Part shown: positions 6,377 to 14,963 of the stretch, in pieces
Position numbering within the stretch: the stretch's first letter is position 1
How the letters are laid out: each line of letters opens with the position of its first letter
NCBI GenBank assembly: GCA_002774355.1
Contig: PEYN01000049.1
Span: forward strand, 1 to 39,455
Origin: Candidatus Marinimicrobia bacterium CG08_land_8_20_14_0_20_45_22
GTDB taxonomy: Bacteria > Fidelibacterota > UBA2242
DNA length: 39,455 bases
Direction of reading: 5' to 3'
Made by a program: the position numbers and the translations under genes
Notes under the pieces: generated by a model
The model's database searches: none
Told to the model about the DNA's origin: nothing
The model's input: only the letters and a program-made list of their open reading frames with translations

Positions 6377-8443
6377 TTACAATCCTAAGAGTAAGCCACC
6401 CTGATAAATAACAAATGTTAAAAAGGTAGCAATCACCAGCGGTACTATCATGCTCATTGCCACCCATTTTAGTTTACGGGTTTCCTTCCAAGTCGCCCAT
6501 ACGGTTACAATACAGGGAAAATAGAACATAAAAAATGTGATAAAGGAAAAAGCTGTCAAAGACGACCAGTTTTGAGCCAGATAATCTAAAATTGCTTCAG
6601 AATCAACCAATGTAGTCTGTAATCCATATGTCATTGCCAAAGAAGAAACAACAATTTCCTTAGCCGGCAATGTGAACAATAGCGCAGTAAGCATCTCACC
6701 GGTCAGCCCGAAAGGTTTCCCTAATGGAGCCAATACCGAGACTAAACGCCCTACAGCCGTTTGCTCAAAAGGAACTCCTGCTGGCAAATTCCCCAACAAC
6801 CAAATGATAAAAGTAGCCGGAGCCGCAATCATTACGGCTCGACTCATTGTATGACCTACTTGATGCACCAGAGTTCGCCATATTACCTGTCCCCATTTTG
6901 GGGTTCTGTAAGGTGGTAATTCCATGACAAAACCTCCAGGCTCGTTTCTAAAAAATATTAAGTTAAGCAACCATGTTGCCAGAAGCATGGCCACAACACT
7001 GATCGCCAGATAAACCAGAGTGACCGGAAGAGCGTGGTTACCAAAGAACAGAATAATCAACGCCAGACCCGCCCCAAAACGACCGTTACAAATAACCAGA
7101 GGGCTTGTAACAATGGCAACAATTCGATCTTTAGGATTTTCGATGATGCGACTGGTAAGAACACCCGTTACATTGCAACCAAAACTCATTAATGCTACTA
7201 ATGTATGTTTTCCCTGAGATCCAACAGCACGCATTAATCTATCCATTATAAAAGCGATGCGCGGTATAAAACCAATATCTTCCATCAAATTAAAGGCGGT
7301 AAAAAAAATAATCATCGGAGGAAGCATAACAGCGATAACTGTACCGGTACCAACAATCAGACCATCCACCAGCGCCCCTACTAACCACCATGGAGCATGT
7401 TGATTTACTAAAAATTTGCGGCTTATTTCCGCCAACCACCCAAATCCTGTCGCCAAAAGATCTGAAGGTACATTGGCTCCTTTAATGGTTATCCACAAGA
7501 CAACGACAATGATCATCAAAATAATAGGCCAAGCCCAAATTCTATGAGTAACTATTTGATCGACTCGCTCCGTAAATGTTTGTTCGATCGGCCGAAAAAC
7601 ATGCACAACACGGTGAAAAATGTCGTGAGCAAGTTCATAACGCCGACGAATAATTTCTATCTTAGCATCAGGTCGAATGGATTCTCGTAAGCGAGTCGCC
7701 TTTAATAAAATTGCTTTAAGAGAACCAGACAATGAATTTAACGTTTTTTCGTTAGGACAAAAGCCCGCAAGATTTCCATCTTTGAAAGCCTCTACAATTT
7801 CAGGATCATCCTCGAGTAAGCGCAATGCCAACCAATGTTTATGCTCACTAATTCCCAGTTTAGTCAGATCACTCTCTAAGTTTTGTGCATATTCTTGAAC
7901 AATCACACCATAATCAATGACTACCGGCTTGGTCTGCCGCTTTGTGGCCAGACTTATGATTGCTTCAACTAATTCTATGAGTCCCTCGCTTCCAATGGCA
8001 ATGGTTGGGACAACCGGTACGCCCAGCGATTTTTCCAATTCTTGCACATTTATTTCAGAACCATGACGCCGAACTTCATCCATCAAATTGACTGCTATAA
8101 CGACATTGTCGGTCAATTCAAGAATCTGCAAAGTTAAATTTAGGTTGCGCTCCAGGCTCGTTGCATCGATGACATTTAGGATCACATCCGGCTCACCAGA
8201 AATGATGTAATCTCTGGCAACCACCTCTTCCAGCGATTGTGCCGCTAAACTATATGTGCCGGGAAGGTCAACAAGATTAATTTCATAATCGCCCCGATAG
8301 AAATTCCCCTCAGCACGCTCTATAGTTTTTCCAGGCCAATTGCCTACATGCTGATGACCGCCCGTAAGTGCGTTAAAAATAGCGCTTTTCCCTACATTGG
8401 GATTCCCCGCCATTCCTACAACAATGCGCTTATTATCAGACAT
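6377..8443 (-). CDS. feoB: ferrous iron transport protein B
   Basis: An inner-membrane Fe(II) transporter with a cytosolic GTPase. GNPNVGKSAIFNALTG (G1), DLPGTYSLA (G3) and NLMDE (G4) form the G domain in the first 180 residues, followed by the helical GDI region. The membrane part has the FeoB gate and core motifs, including MLPPMIIFFTAFNLMEDIGFIPR, here quoted only in part as family-typical, and LMSFGCNVTG. At 688 aa it is complete. The ATG lies inside the end of the upstream regulator-FeoA gene with an 8-base overlap, so the two are coupled. Expression is probably controlled by the product of that gene. Confidence 0.97.
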   Translation of the reverse strand: MSDNKRIVVGMAGNPNVGKSAIFNALTGGHQHVGNWPGKTIERAEGNFYRGDYEINLVDLPGTYSLAAQSLEEVVARDYIISGEPDVILNVIDATSLERNLNLTLQILELTDNVVIAVNLMDEVRRHGSEINVQELEKSLGVPVVPTIAIGSEGLIELVEAIISLATKRQTKPVVIDYGVIVQEYAQNLESDLTKLGISEHKHWLALRLLEDDPEIVEAFKDGNLAGFCPNEKTLNSLSGSLKAILLKATRLRESIRPDAKIEIIRRRYELAHDIFHRVVHVFRPIEQTFTERVDQIVTHRIWAWPIILMIIVVVLWITIKGANVPSDLLATGFGWLAEISRKFLVNQHAPWWLVGALVDGLIVGTGTVIAVMLPPMIIFFTAFNLMEDIGFIPRIAFIMDRLMRAVGSQGKHTLVALMSFGCNVTGVLTSRIIENPKDRIVAIVTSPLVICNGRFGAGLALIILFFGNHALPVTLVYLAISVVAMLLATWLLNLIFFRNEPGGFVMELPPYRTPKWGQVIWRTLVHQVGHTMSRAVMIAAPATFIIWLLGNLPAGVPFEQTAVGRLVSVLAPLGKPFGLTGEMLTALLFTLPAKEIVVSSLAMTYGLQTTLVDSEAILDYLAQNWSSLTAFSFITFFMFYFPCIVTVWATWKETRKLKWVAMSMIVPLVIATFLTFVIYQGGLLLGL

Positions 8444-9449
8444 CTAGTTCCTCAACTAAAATTGTGTCAGCTTCTTTCTGACGTAAAGTTACGGCCGTAC
8501 CCTTCACCCAGTACTCGATGGGATCACCTAACGGTGCTTTTCTCATGACAAATATTTCAGAGCCTGGCACAAAGCCCATATCCAACATACGCCGCTGATG
8601 TTTCCCACCTCCCTTTACATCAGTGACCTGCGCTCGGCTACCAACCGGCACTTGCCCCAGCGGTATAGGAAGAACAGGAGAAGGCGCTACAAAAATATGA
8701 TTCGCGGCCGCTTCTGCCACAGGAACAATCTTATCCCCAATACGCAAATAGAGGATGTTTTGCTTTCGATCAACAAGGTCAATGTCAATACCTGGCTCAA
8801 ATCCCATTGCAACTAATTGCGCTAATAAAGCCGTATACTCATCGTTCAAACTGACAATTCTCATACGGCTTCCTGATTTCCACGCCTCCACCAGAGAATG
8901 TTTAGGAAGAGAGGTTGTCAGCCCATCAGGTTCTGGAATAAATTGACCATGAGGATCCCACGCAGGATAACCTAACTCATTGTCAAGTTTATCCAATTCC
9001 TCAGAACTTATTTCATGTTCCATACGATTGGCTTCACTGTGGACTTCATCAAGAGACATTCCCTTACAGGCAACCAGATATTTTTCCAAAAGACGATGAG
9101 CACGAATTAATTCCCTGCCTCTTTGCTTTCCCTTTTCTGTCAAATGGTACTTACCCTCTCTGTCCTTTTCAGTCCAATCGAAGTCAATGAGAACATCAAT
9201 AAGGCTTTTAATTAAATTATCACTCATTCCTAAAATCACGGAAAGATCTCTACCATCCCAGTCCTTTTTCTCTTCATGAAGGTGATATACAACTTTAAGT
9301 ACATCCTCAGCCTCAATAGAATTTTGACCCATCGAGACTGGAGGTGTCTTTTTTTTCTTCTCTCTACGCTGACAGAGTAAAGTTCCCAGCCACAATCCGG
9401 CAAATACTAAGGTAAGAAAAAACCAAAACCAGTTGGAAAAAATGAACAC
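8436..9449 (-). CDS. membrane-anchored DtxR-type metalloregulator fused to FeoA domains
   Basis: A 337-aa fusion. Residues 3-25 are one hydrophobic segment followed by a basic stretch, so the rest probably faces the cytosol. A winged-helix DtxR/MntR domain follows (about 45-115), then the dimerisation and metal-site region with AHRLLEKYL, EANRMEHEISSEEL and a DPHG-IP motif. Two SH3-like FeoA domains close it (about 190-255 and 265-335, the second with MLDMGFVPGSEI). FeoA stimulates FeoB, and DtxR proteins repress iron genes when Fe(II) binds. Here both activities are joined and tethered to the membrane, overlapping feoB by 8 bases. The start is GTG with GAGG at about ten bases. Confidence 0.88.
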   Translation of the reverse strand: MFIFSNWFWFFLTLVFAGLWLGTLLCQRREKKKKTPPVSMGQNSIEAEDVLKVVYHLHEEKKDWDGRDLSVILGMSDNLIKSLIDVLIDFDWTEKDREGKYHLTEKGKQRGRELIRAHRLLEKYLVACKGMSLDEVHSEANRMEHEISSEELDKLDNELGYPAWDPHGQFIPEPDGLTTSLPKHSLVEAWKSGSRMRIVSLNDEYTALLAQLVAMGFEPGIDIDLVDRKQNILYLRIGDKIVPVAEAAANHIFVAPSPVLPIPLGQVPVGSRAQVTDVKGGGKHQRRMLDMGFVPGSEIFVMRKAPLGDPIEYWVKGTAVTLRQKEADTILVEELDV

Positions 9450-9480
9450 TTTAAAAAATCCTCATTCGTTAAAACATAAT

Positions 9481-10488
9481 CTATACATTTTCAGCAATCT
9501 GTATCACGGCATTGCCTCTAACTTCTCCATGTTTGACCCGAATTAATACTTCCGGCACAGCATCAAAGGGAAAAACCTCAATTGAAGTTTTGAGATCAGC
9601 GCGCTCAGCAATATCCAAAAATTCCACGCCATCTCTTTTAGTAATATGAGCCAAACTGATGATGGAGCGCTCCTGCCAAATGAGATTATAGTCATTAATT
9701 TTAATTGGCGTCATAGTAACCGGGGCTAAAACAAGCTTACCACCACTATCCAATTGCGACAAAGCGTGGGTAACTAAATCGCCAGCCGGAGGAAAGATGA
9801 TCCCGCCATCCAACTTTTCCGGAATTTTATCACCATATCCACCAACCCAATCAGCACCTATTTGCTTCGCCAATTTTCGATTTTTTTCACTACGAGTAAT
9901 CACATATACTTTAATATTCTTATACTTAGCAACCTGCAATACATAAGTGGCAGTCGGTCCAAAGCCATAAAGTCCTAATTTATCGCCGGGATGCAGATCC
10001 GCCAGCCGGAATGCACGATAGCCAGCAATTCCCGGACACATTAGCGGCGCCATATCGACAAAAGACTGTTTATTCCCCAAATGAAAAGCAAAATCGGCCG
10101 CGATAACGCTGAATTCGGAAAATCCTCCATCTTTATCCCAACCCGTGAAATGCGCATCGGGGCACAAATTTTCTCTCCCCGATAAGCAAAATTTACATCG
10201 CCCACAATTACCATTAAGCCAACCAATTCCTGCTCGATCTCCAATTTTGAAACTGGTGACATTTTCGCCTATTTCATCCACGATACCGACGATTTCATGA
10301 CCCAAGACAAGCGGTGACTTCTTCAGCGTTAAGTCACCCTCAGCGACATGAATATCGGTGCGGCAAACACCACACGCTATATTTTTTATTCTGATTCCGT
10401 GTCCATTTGGATGCGGATCGGGAAAATCTCTTAAAATGAGTGGTTTTGTCTCAATCGGCGCCTGTTTTTCAAGAACCCATGCCTTCAT
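9481..10488 (-). CDS. zinc-dependent alcohol dehydrogenase (MDR family)
   Basis: A 335-aa medium-chain dehydrogenase. CGVCRTDIHVAEGDL carries the catalytic-zinc Cys, GHEIVGIVDEIG the catalytic His/Glu, and CGRCKFCLSGRENLC the four structural-zinc Cys. The dinucleotide-binding loop is GLYGFGPTA, close to the usual Gly-rich motif, followed by VYVITRSEKNRKLAKQIGAD, typical of NAD(H) enzymes. It probably oxidises primary alcohols or reduces aldehydes; the physiological substrate is unknown. AGGAAAA precedes the ATG, and the gene starts 8 bases after the NAD(P)HX repair gene, an apt neighbour for a nicotinamide-dependent enzyme. Confidence 0.92.
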   Translation of the reverse strand: MKAWVLEKQAPIETKPLILRDFPDPHPNGHGIRIKNIACGVCRTDIHVAEGDLTLKKSPLVLGHEIVGIVDEIGENVTSFKIGDRAGIGWLNGNCGRCKFCLSGRENLCPDAHFTGWDKDGGFSEFSVIAADFAFHLGNKQSFVDMAPLMCPGIAGYRAFRLADLHPGDKLGLYGFGPTATYVLQVAKYKNIKVYVITRSEKNRKLAKQIGADWVGGYGDKIPEKLDGGIIFPPAGDLVTHALSQLDSGGKLVLAPVTMTPIKINDYNLIWQERSIISLAHITKRDGVEFLDIAERADLKTSIEVFPFDAVPEVLIRVKHGEVRGNAVIQIAENV

Positions 10489-10496
10489 TTATTTTC

Positions 10497-12071
10497 CTAC
10501 ACTACCTGAATGCTATAATAATAATTTTCTACAATCGAATGATAATCTTCTCTATACATTCTCATAGAAGCAGGCAGATGATCCATGATATCGCTGGCAA
10601 TCAGGCCATCTTCTCCTCTATCTTTTGCCGCAAGGTCGCCGGCAAAACCATGCATGAAAACACCCATACCTACAGCATCGTTAATCGAAAATCCGAGCCC
10701 GAACATTGCCGCAATGGTTCCGGTCAAAACATCGCCACTGCCGGCTGTAGCCATGCCGGGATTACCGCTCAGATTGATCAATACGCGCTTATCCGGGTAA
10801 CCGATCAATGAATGCGCCCCTTTCAAAACAATGATAGCGTTGAGTTCATGGGCTGTGCTTTGCAGAATGTCGATTTTGTTTTTTTTAATATCGTCACTCT
10901 TTTGCCTCGTAATTCGCACCATCTCACCTAAATGAGGCGTTAAAACTGTTGGCAACTTGCGTTTCTTGATGATATCTAAATCATTAGCAATAGCTGTTAT
11001 TCCATCACCATCAATGAGCAAAGGTTTATTGATTTCAGCGCTTAATTCCCTGACTAACGTTTGGGTTTCTTCGTTTAAAGATAATCCGGGTCCAATGACA
11101 ACCATATCGACGTTTTCAGAAAATTGTAAAATATTCTGCTTGTTTTCTATGCTAATACTTCCCGATGACGTGCTTTTTTGCGGTACAAAGACAATTTCAC
11201 TTCCCTTATTCCCGATGAAAGCGGAAATATTCTCCGGCGTTGCTAAAAACGAAAGTCCGCCACCAGCCCTTAGAAATGACAAGGCGGCAAAGTAGGGCGC
11301 GCCCAGATAATTGGACGACCCCGCAATGAACAATACTTTCCCATAGTCACCTTTATGAGAATCTTTATCTCTTGGGGAAATGGGCTTAGGATCATTCGTC
11401 GCTATTTTTAATTGATCAGAATCCTGAAAATTAGAAGGAAAAGAAATATGTGTGACATACAGTTTACCACATAGTTCAAAACCGGGATAAAGCAGGTTGC
11501 CTATTTTGGGCAGACCAAACGTGATTGTATAATGAGCTTTTACCGCTGTGCCCATGATCTGACCAGTATCTCCGTGAACACCCGAAGGAATATCTATACT
11601 GAATACAGTCTTCTGACTTGTGTTAATCAAATTTATAACATCTTTATATTCCATGCCGACTTCCCGATCAAGACCCGTACCGAAAATGGCATCAATAATG
11701 GCGTCGCTGTTTTGGACAGCCTCCTGTGCCGAATTGATATCTTTAAAATCCATTATCTTAATTGGAAACTTATCCACAATATCAAAATTCTGTTTTGCAG
11801 AGCCTTTGAATTTAGAGCGATCGCCCACGATGAAAACAGTAACCTTACCGCCGCTGGAATGAATTTTTCTCGCCGCTACGAGTCCGTCACCCCCATTATT
11901 TCCAACTCCGCAGAAAAATACAAAATTTTTATCCTTAACCCCAAACTCTTTCAAAATAGTGAAATATGAAGCCTGACCAGCATTCTCCATAAGAATTTCC
12001 GGGGCAATTCCATATTCTGTAGTTGCCCGTCGATCCAGATCTCTCATTTCACTCACACGACTGACTTTCAT
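10497..12071 (-). CDS. nnr: bifunctional NAD(P)H-hydrate epimerase / ADP-dependent (S)-NAD(P)H-hydrate dehydratase
   Basis: Repairs hydrated NADH and NADPH. The N-terminal YjeF_N epimerase domain (about 1-215) interconverts the R and S hydrates and shows MENAGQA, GVGNNGGDGLVAA and DIPSGVHGDTG. The C-terminal carbohydrate-kinase-like dehydratase (about 225-510) uses ADP and shows VIGPGL, TPHLGEM, and the GNPGMATAGSGDVLTGTI active-site loop. At 524 aa it is full length. GAGG stands before the ATG. It precedes the zinc alcohol dehydrogenase by 8 bases. Confidence 0.95.
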   Translation of the reverse strand: MKVSRVSEMRDLDRRATTEYGIAPEILMENAGQASYFTILKEFGVKDKNFVFFCGVGNNGGDGLVAARKIHSSGGKVTVFIVGDRSKFKGSAKQNFDIVDKFPIKIMDFKDINSAQEAVQNSDAIIDAIFGTGLDREVGMEYKDVINLINTSQKTVFSIDIPSGVHGDTGQIMGTAVKAHYTITFGLPKIGNLLYPGFELCGKLYVTHISFPSNFQDSDQLKIATNDPKPISPRDKDSHKGDYGKVLFIAGSSNYLGAPYFAALSFLRAGGGLSFLATPENISAFIGNKGSEIVFVPQKSTSSGSISIENKQNILQFSENVDMVVIGPGLSLNEETQTLVRELSAEINKPLLIDGDGITAIANDLDIIKKRKLPTVLTPHLGEMVRITRQKSDDIKKNKIDILQSTAHELNAIIVLKGAHSLIGYPDKRVLINLSGNPGMATAGSGDVLTGTIAAMFGLGFSINDAVGMGVFMHGFAGDLAAKDRGEDGLIASDIMDHLPASMRMYREDYHSIVENYYYSIQVV

Positions 12072-12177
12072 CTTTATTTTACCTCTTGGGTTTGGAATAA
12101 ATATATAATCATTGCCTCTACATTTAACATTTCATTTATCGGCAAATCTATTCGTATAATGCCAATAATGACATTAT

Positions 12178-12645
12178 TTAGATATATGGATAGTCTTTAT
12201 TTCCTTTTTCCTGATAATCAATAATCAAAACGCCGTTCAAGTGGTCAACTTCGTGCTGAACAACTCTCGCTAAAAGTCCGCTCAATTCCATTTTTACTTC
12301 TTCGCCCTCAGGGTTCACGCCAGTCAAAGCAATCATCTGATTGCGACGGACATCCACTCCAATATCTGGGAGGCTCAAACACCCTTCGATCAAATTATCA
12401 TACCCCGTGCTAGTCGTAATGACTGGATTCGCCAGCGCAAGTAATCCTTCACCAATATCAGCGATAATGATACGTTTGAGTATTCCTACCTGGGGTGCCG
12501 CCAAGCCAATTCCCTCATTTTTGTACATAATGTCTTTCATTGCCATGATGAGATCGTGAATTTGGCCATTCATATTCGAAACCACACGGGATTTACCTCT
12601 AAGAACGGCATCCGGGTAAATTCTTAGTACGTATTTCTTCCTCAT
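12178..12645 (-). CDS. def: peptide deformylase
   Basis: Removes the formyl group from N-formylmethionine of new proteins. All three motifs are present: GIGLAAPQVG (45-54), EGCLSLPD with metal ligand Cys89, and QHEVDHLNG with His131, Glu132 and His135. The 155-aa length is that of a compact bacterial enzyme. It starts 15 bases after the KaiC-like gene; GAGAAG precedes the ATG. No methionyl-tRNA formyltransferase (fmt) is adjacent, unlike in many genomes. Confidence 0.96.
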   Translation of the reverse strand: MRKKYVLRIYPDAVLRGKSRVVSNMNGQIHDLIMAMKDIMYKNEGIGLAAPQVGILKRIIIADIGEGLLALANPVITTSTGYDNLIEGCLSLPDIGVDVRRNQMIALTGVNPEGEEVKMELSGLLARVVQHEVDHLNGVLIIDYQEKGNKDYPYI

Positions 12646-12660
12646 AAACTTCTCACAAAT

Positions 12661-13410
12661 TCAAATTTTACTTATTTCCGGTATTCTTTTTTGCCGGGTT
12701 GATTCTGCTATTTTACTGATTTCCTCAAGCATTTCTTTTGATATGGGAACTTCTACCTCCTCGCTTGAAAATCTAACATCTTTCATTCTGGCTATCCTGA
12801 AAAACAAGCGCATCGGATTTTCGACTCTCATAAACATCAAATTATCAGCGGCATCTTCCAGCACTTTAATTCGATCTGCAAAAGCACTGGTGCTCACAGC
12901 AAGCACATAGGTTTTGCTCTTATCATTTTCGGTGATTTCTTTTAATTTTCCCAGAATGAGGCTCTCATAATTACGAGAAAATAGGAGCAGGTTCAAGGCT
13001 GATCCAAAAACCATGGCGCCCAGTTCACTCTTTTGAAGCATTCTTTCAGCCTGAAGTATCGTTTCATCCCATATTTCAGGTTTTACCATATTTGCCCGCA
13101 ACGTGTTTTCACTAATTTTCTGACATTTATCGGCAGTTGGATCAAATTGAATATAAACCACTTTCCCGTGATAATCGTTGAGATCGATATTGTAGAGCTT
13201 TTTCATCGCCGTTTGCATCAACTCTGGCGTCTGATATTGCAATGGAATACCAATTAATGTCCCTCCTGCCTTTAGCCAAGCAGAGACAAATGCAAATTCC
13301 ACCAATGGTTTCCCAGTTCCGCCCGGCCCACTGATAACCGTGGACGAAGGAACATGCATCCCGTCAGGCAATAATTGATCTAACCATCTGACACCTGTCT
13401 TTAAGATCAT
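12661..13410 (-). CDS. KaiC/RecA-like protein with degenerate P-loop
   Basis: A 249-aa RecA-fold protein resembling single-domain KaiC/GvpD proteins (TGVRWLDQLLPDGMHVPSST before the P-loop). The P-loop reads GPGGTGKP (28-35): the Lys is kept, but Pro replaces the Thr/Ser that binds magnesium. The segment where Walker B should be, GAMVFGSALNLL, has Gly136 instead of Asp. ATP hydrolysis is therefore doubtful and it may be a ligand-binding or scaffold protein. The ATG at 13410 is chosen over the GTG at 13416 because GAGG then has five-base spacing. It sits between a fucose-isomerase-like gene and def; its role is unknown. Confidence 0.75.
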   Translation of the reverse strand: MILKTGVRWLDQLLPDGMHVPSSTVISGPGGTGKPLVEFAFVSAWLKAGGTLIGIPLQYQTPELMQTAMKKLYNIDLNDYHGKVVYIQFDPTADKCQKISENTLRANMVKPEIWDETILQAERMLQKSELGAMVFGSALNLLLFSRNYESLILGKLKEITENDKSKTYVLAVSTSAFADRIKVLEDAADNLMFMRVENPMRLFFRIARMKDVRFSSEEVEVPISKEMLEEISKIAESTRQKRIPEISKI

Positions 13411-13510
13411 CGTCACCTCTTTACTTCGTCACTCAAAATTTTTTAAAGGCATAAAATGTTACCTTCACGTTAGAAATCTCCTGGGTTCTAATCACTAACC
13501 AGATTATTCC

Positions 13511-14935
13511 TTAGATGATATATTCCTTATCCTTATCTTCTTCGATTACCTCATATCCGATTATGGTGGCCATTTCTTTTATCATTTCCCGATAATCGCC
13601 ATACAAAACATTTCTATGAACTCCAAAAGTAACTGTATCATAGCGTTTTTCGAATGCTTTTGCGTTCATTTTCACAGCTATTTTTGTTCTGCATAAGATA
13701 TCATCGAAATTTTTATAAAGTTCCCATCCCGGAACCGTCAAACCGGTACTGACAGCAATTCTTTTAGAGTATAAGCCTATTTTCACTACCGTCACAACTT
13801 CATCTATCGGTAAATCGACTTTGATAGCGGCGCTAATACTTTTACCGACCTCAGGATAATCTTTCGGAATCATACTATTTTGATTTTGTAACGCATGACT
13901 TCTAATCACATAAGGAACTCTATCGTTCCCGTGAGGATTTACAGGACACTGACAATGAGCGAAAGTGACAACATCATTGACCGTATCTATGCCGAGAACA
14001 TCTCCAATAAAACTGGGTCTCCCAGCGATATAAATTCCGAATAGTTCTGTAATGGCATTATTGACAAGTCCTTCACAAACGCCTACTCTAAGTTGCTTAT
14101 TCAGTTCCGTATTCGCCAAGCAAGGAGTCACGTCTGTCATTTTTTTAACCCACGGAACCAAACTGCGAATTGCTAATCCCATCGCGCCATATTTTTCTAA
14201 AATATCCTTCATGGCTAAATACATCTTAGCTACTTTTAAAATCTCATCCTGATTGGTTTCCTTTTTGACTTCTTTGGCTTCGCGAATCCACATCTCGGCA
14301 ATTTTCTTTGCTTCCAATTCAACGACTTTTTTAACATCATCGAGCAATTCAATTAAACTGACATGTTGAATATCTAATTTTAATTGCTTCAAATTTTCCG
14401 AATAAACTTCTATGTAATCCTTTGGTAAGGGAGTGTGAAAATCCATCCCGTAAACATCGTAATTTCCCAATACCTCCGGTTCTTGCACACACAATAATTT
14501 TGTTTCCTTTATCTTATTTAAAGCGACAATCAGATTGAGTTTATTCGAAAGATCGGCAAATCTTAATTCTGAAGTTTTTTCCGAGGTATCAACACTGCAT
14601 AAAGAGGCAGTTAAAACCTTCTCGTTTTTATAGAAGCTAAGAATCCCTTTTTGCCAGTCTCCTGCCCCCAGAATAGTTCTTACAATAATCACCGGCAAGC
14701 CAAATAAGGTGATTTGATGATCTAAGTAACCTCCAAAAACTATAATTCCATCTAAATCATCTGTTAAATCTCTTATTTCTTGATAGATAGCGTTTTTCTC
14801 TTCTGTGTTTTCTATGCTCGATAGATTACTAAGTCCTACAAATTCTACGTCTTTATGAAAATCTACCAGTTTAATTATGATGTCATCTTTCTTCGATTGA
14901 ATCTGGTGAAAAAATATCGTATAAATTTTTGTCAT
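13511..14935 (-). CDS. L-fucose/L-arabinose isomerase-like protein
   Basis: A 474-aa protein of the fucose-isomerase-like superfamily. The N-terminal half looks like the substrate-binding lobe (LDGIIVFGGYLDHQITLFG, LPVIIVRT). The C-terminal half has family-like segments: TPCLANTELN, VGVCEGLVNNAITELFG, then GDVLGIDTVNDVVTFAHCQCP, in the places where true isomerases have metal-binding Glu, Asp and His. Similarity to characterised sugar isomerases is low and no sugar transport or kinase gene is nearby, so the substrate is unknown. GAAGG precedes the ATG. It lies 28 bases downstream of the radical-SAM gene. Confidence 0.65.
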   Translation of the reverse strand: MTKIYTIFFHQIQSKKDDIIIKLVDFHKDVEFVGLSNLSSIENTEEKNAIYQEIRDLTDDLDGIIVFGGYLDHQITLFGLPVIIVRTILGAGDWQKGILSFYKNEKVLTASLCSVDTSEKTSELRFADLSNKLNLIVALNKIKETKLLCVQEPEVLGNYDVYGMDFHTPLPKDYIEVYSENLKQLKLDIQHVSLIELLDDVKKVVELEAKKIAEMWIREAKEVKKETNQDEILKVAKMYLAMKDILEKYGAMGLAIRSLVPWVKKMTDVTPCLANTELNKQLRVGVCEGLVNNAITELFGIYIAGRPSFIGDVLGIDTVNDVVTFAHCQCPVNPHGNDRVPYVIRSHALQNQNSMIPKDYPEVGKSISAAIKVDLPIDEVVTVVKIGLYSKRIAVSTGLTVPGWELYKNFDDILCRTKIAVKMNAKAFEKRYDTVTFGVHRNVLYGDYREMIKEMATIIGYEVIEEDKDKEYII

Positions 14936-14963
14936 CTCTCAGCCTTCATAAATGTTAATACTC

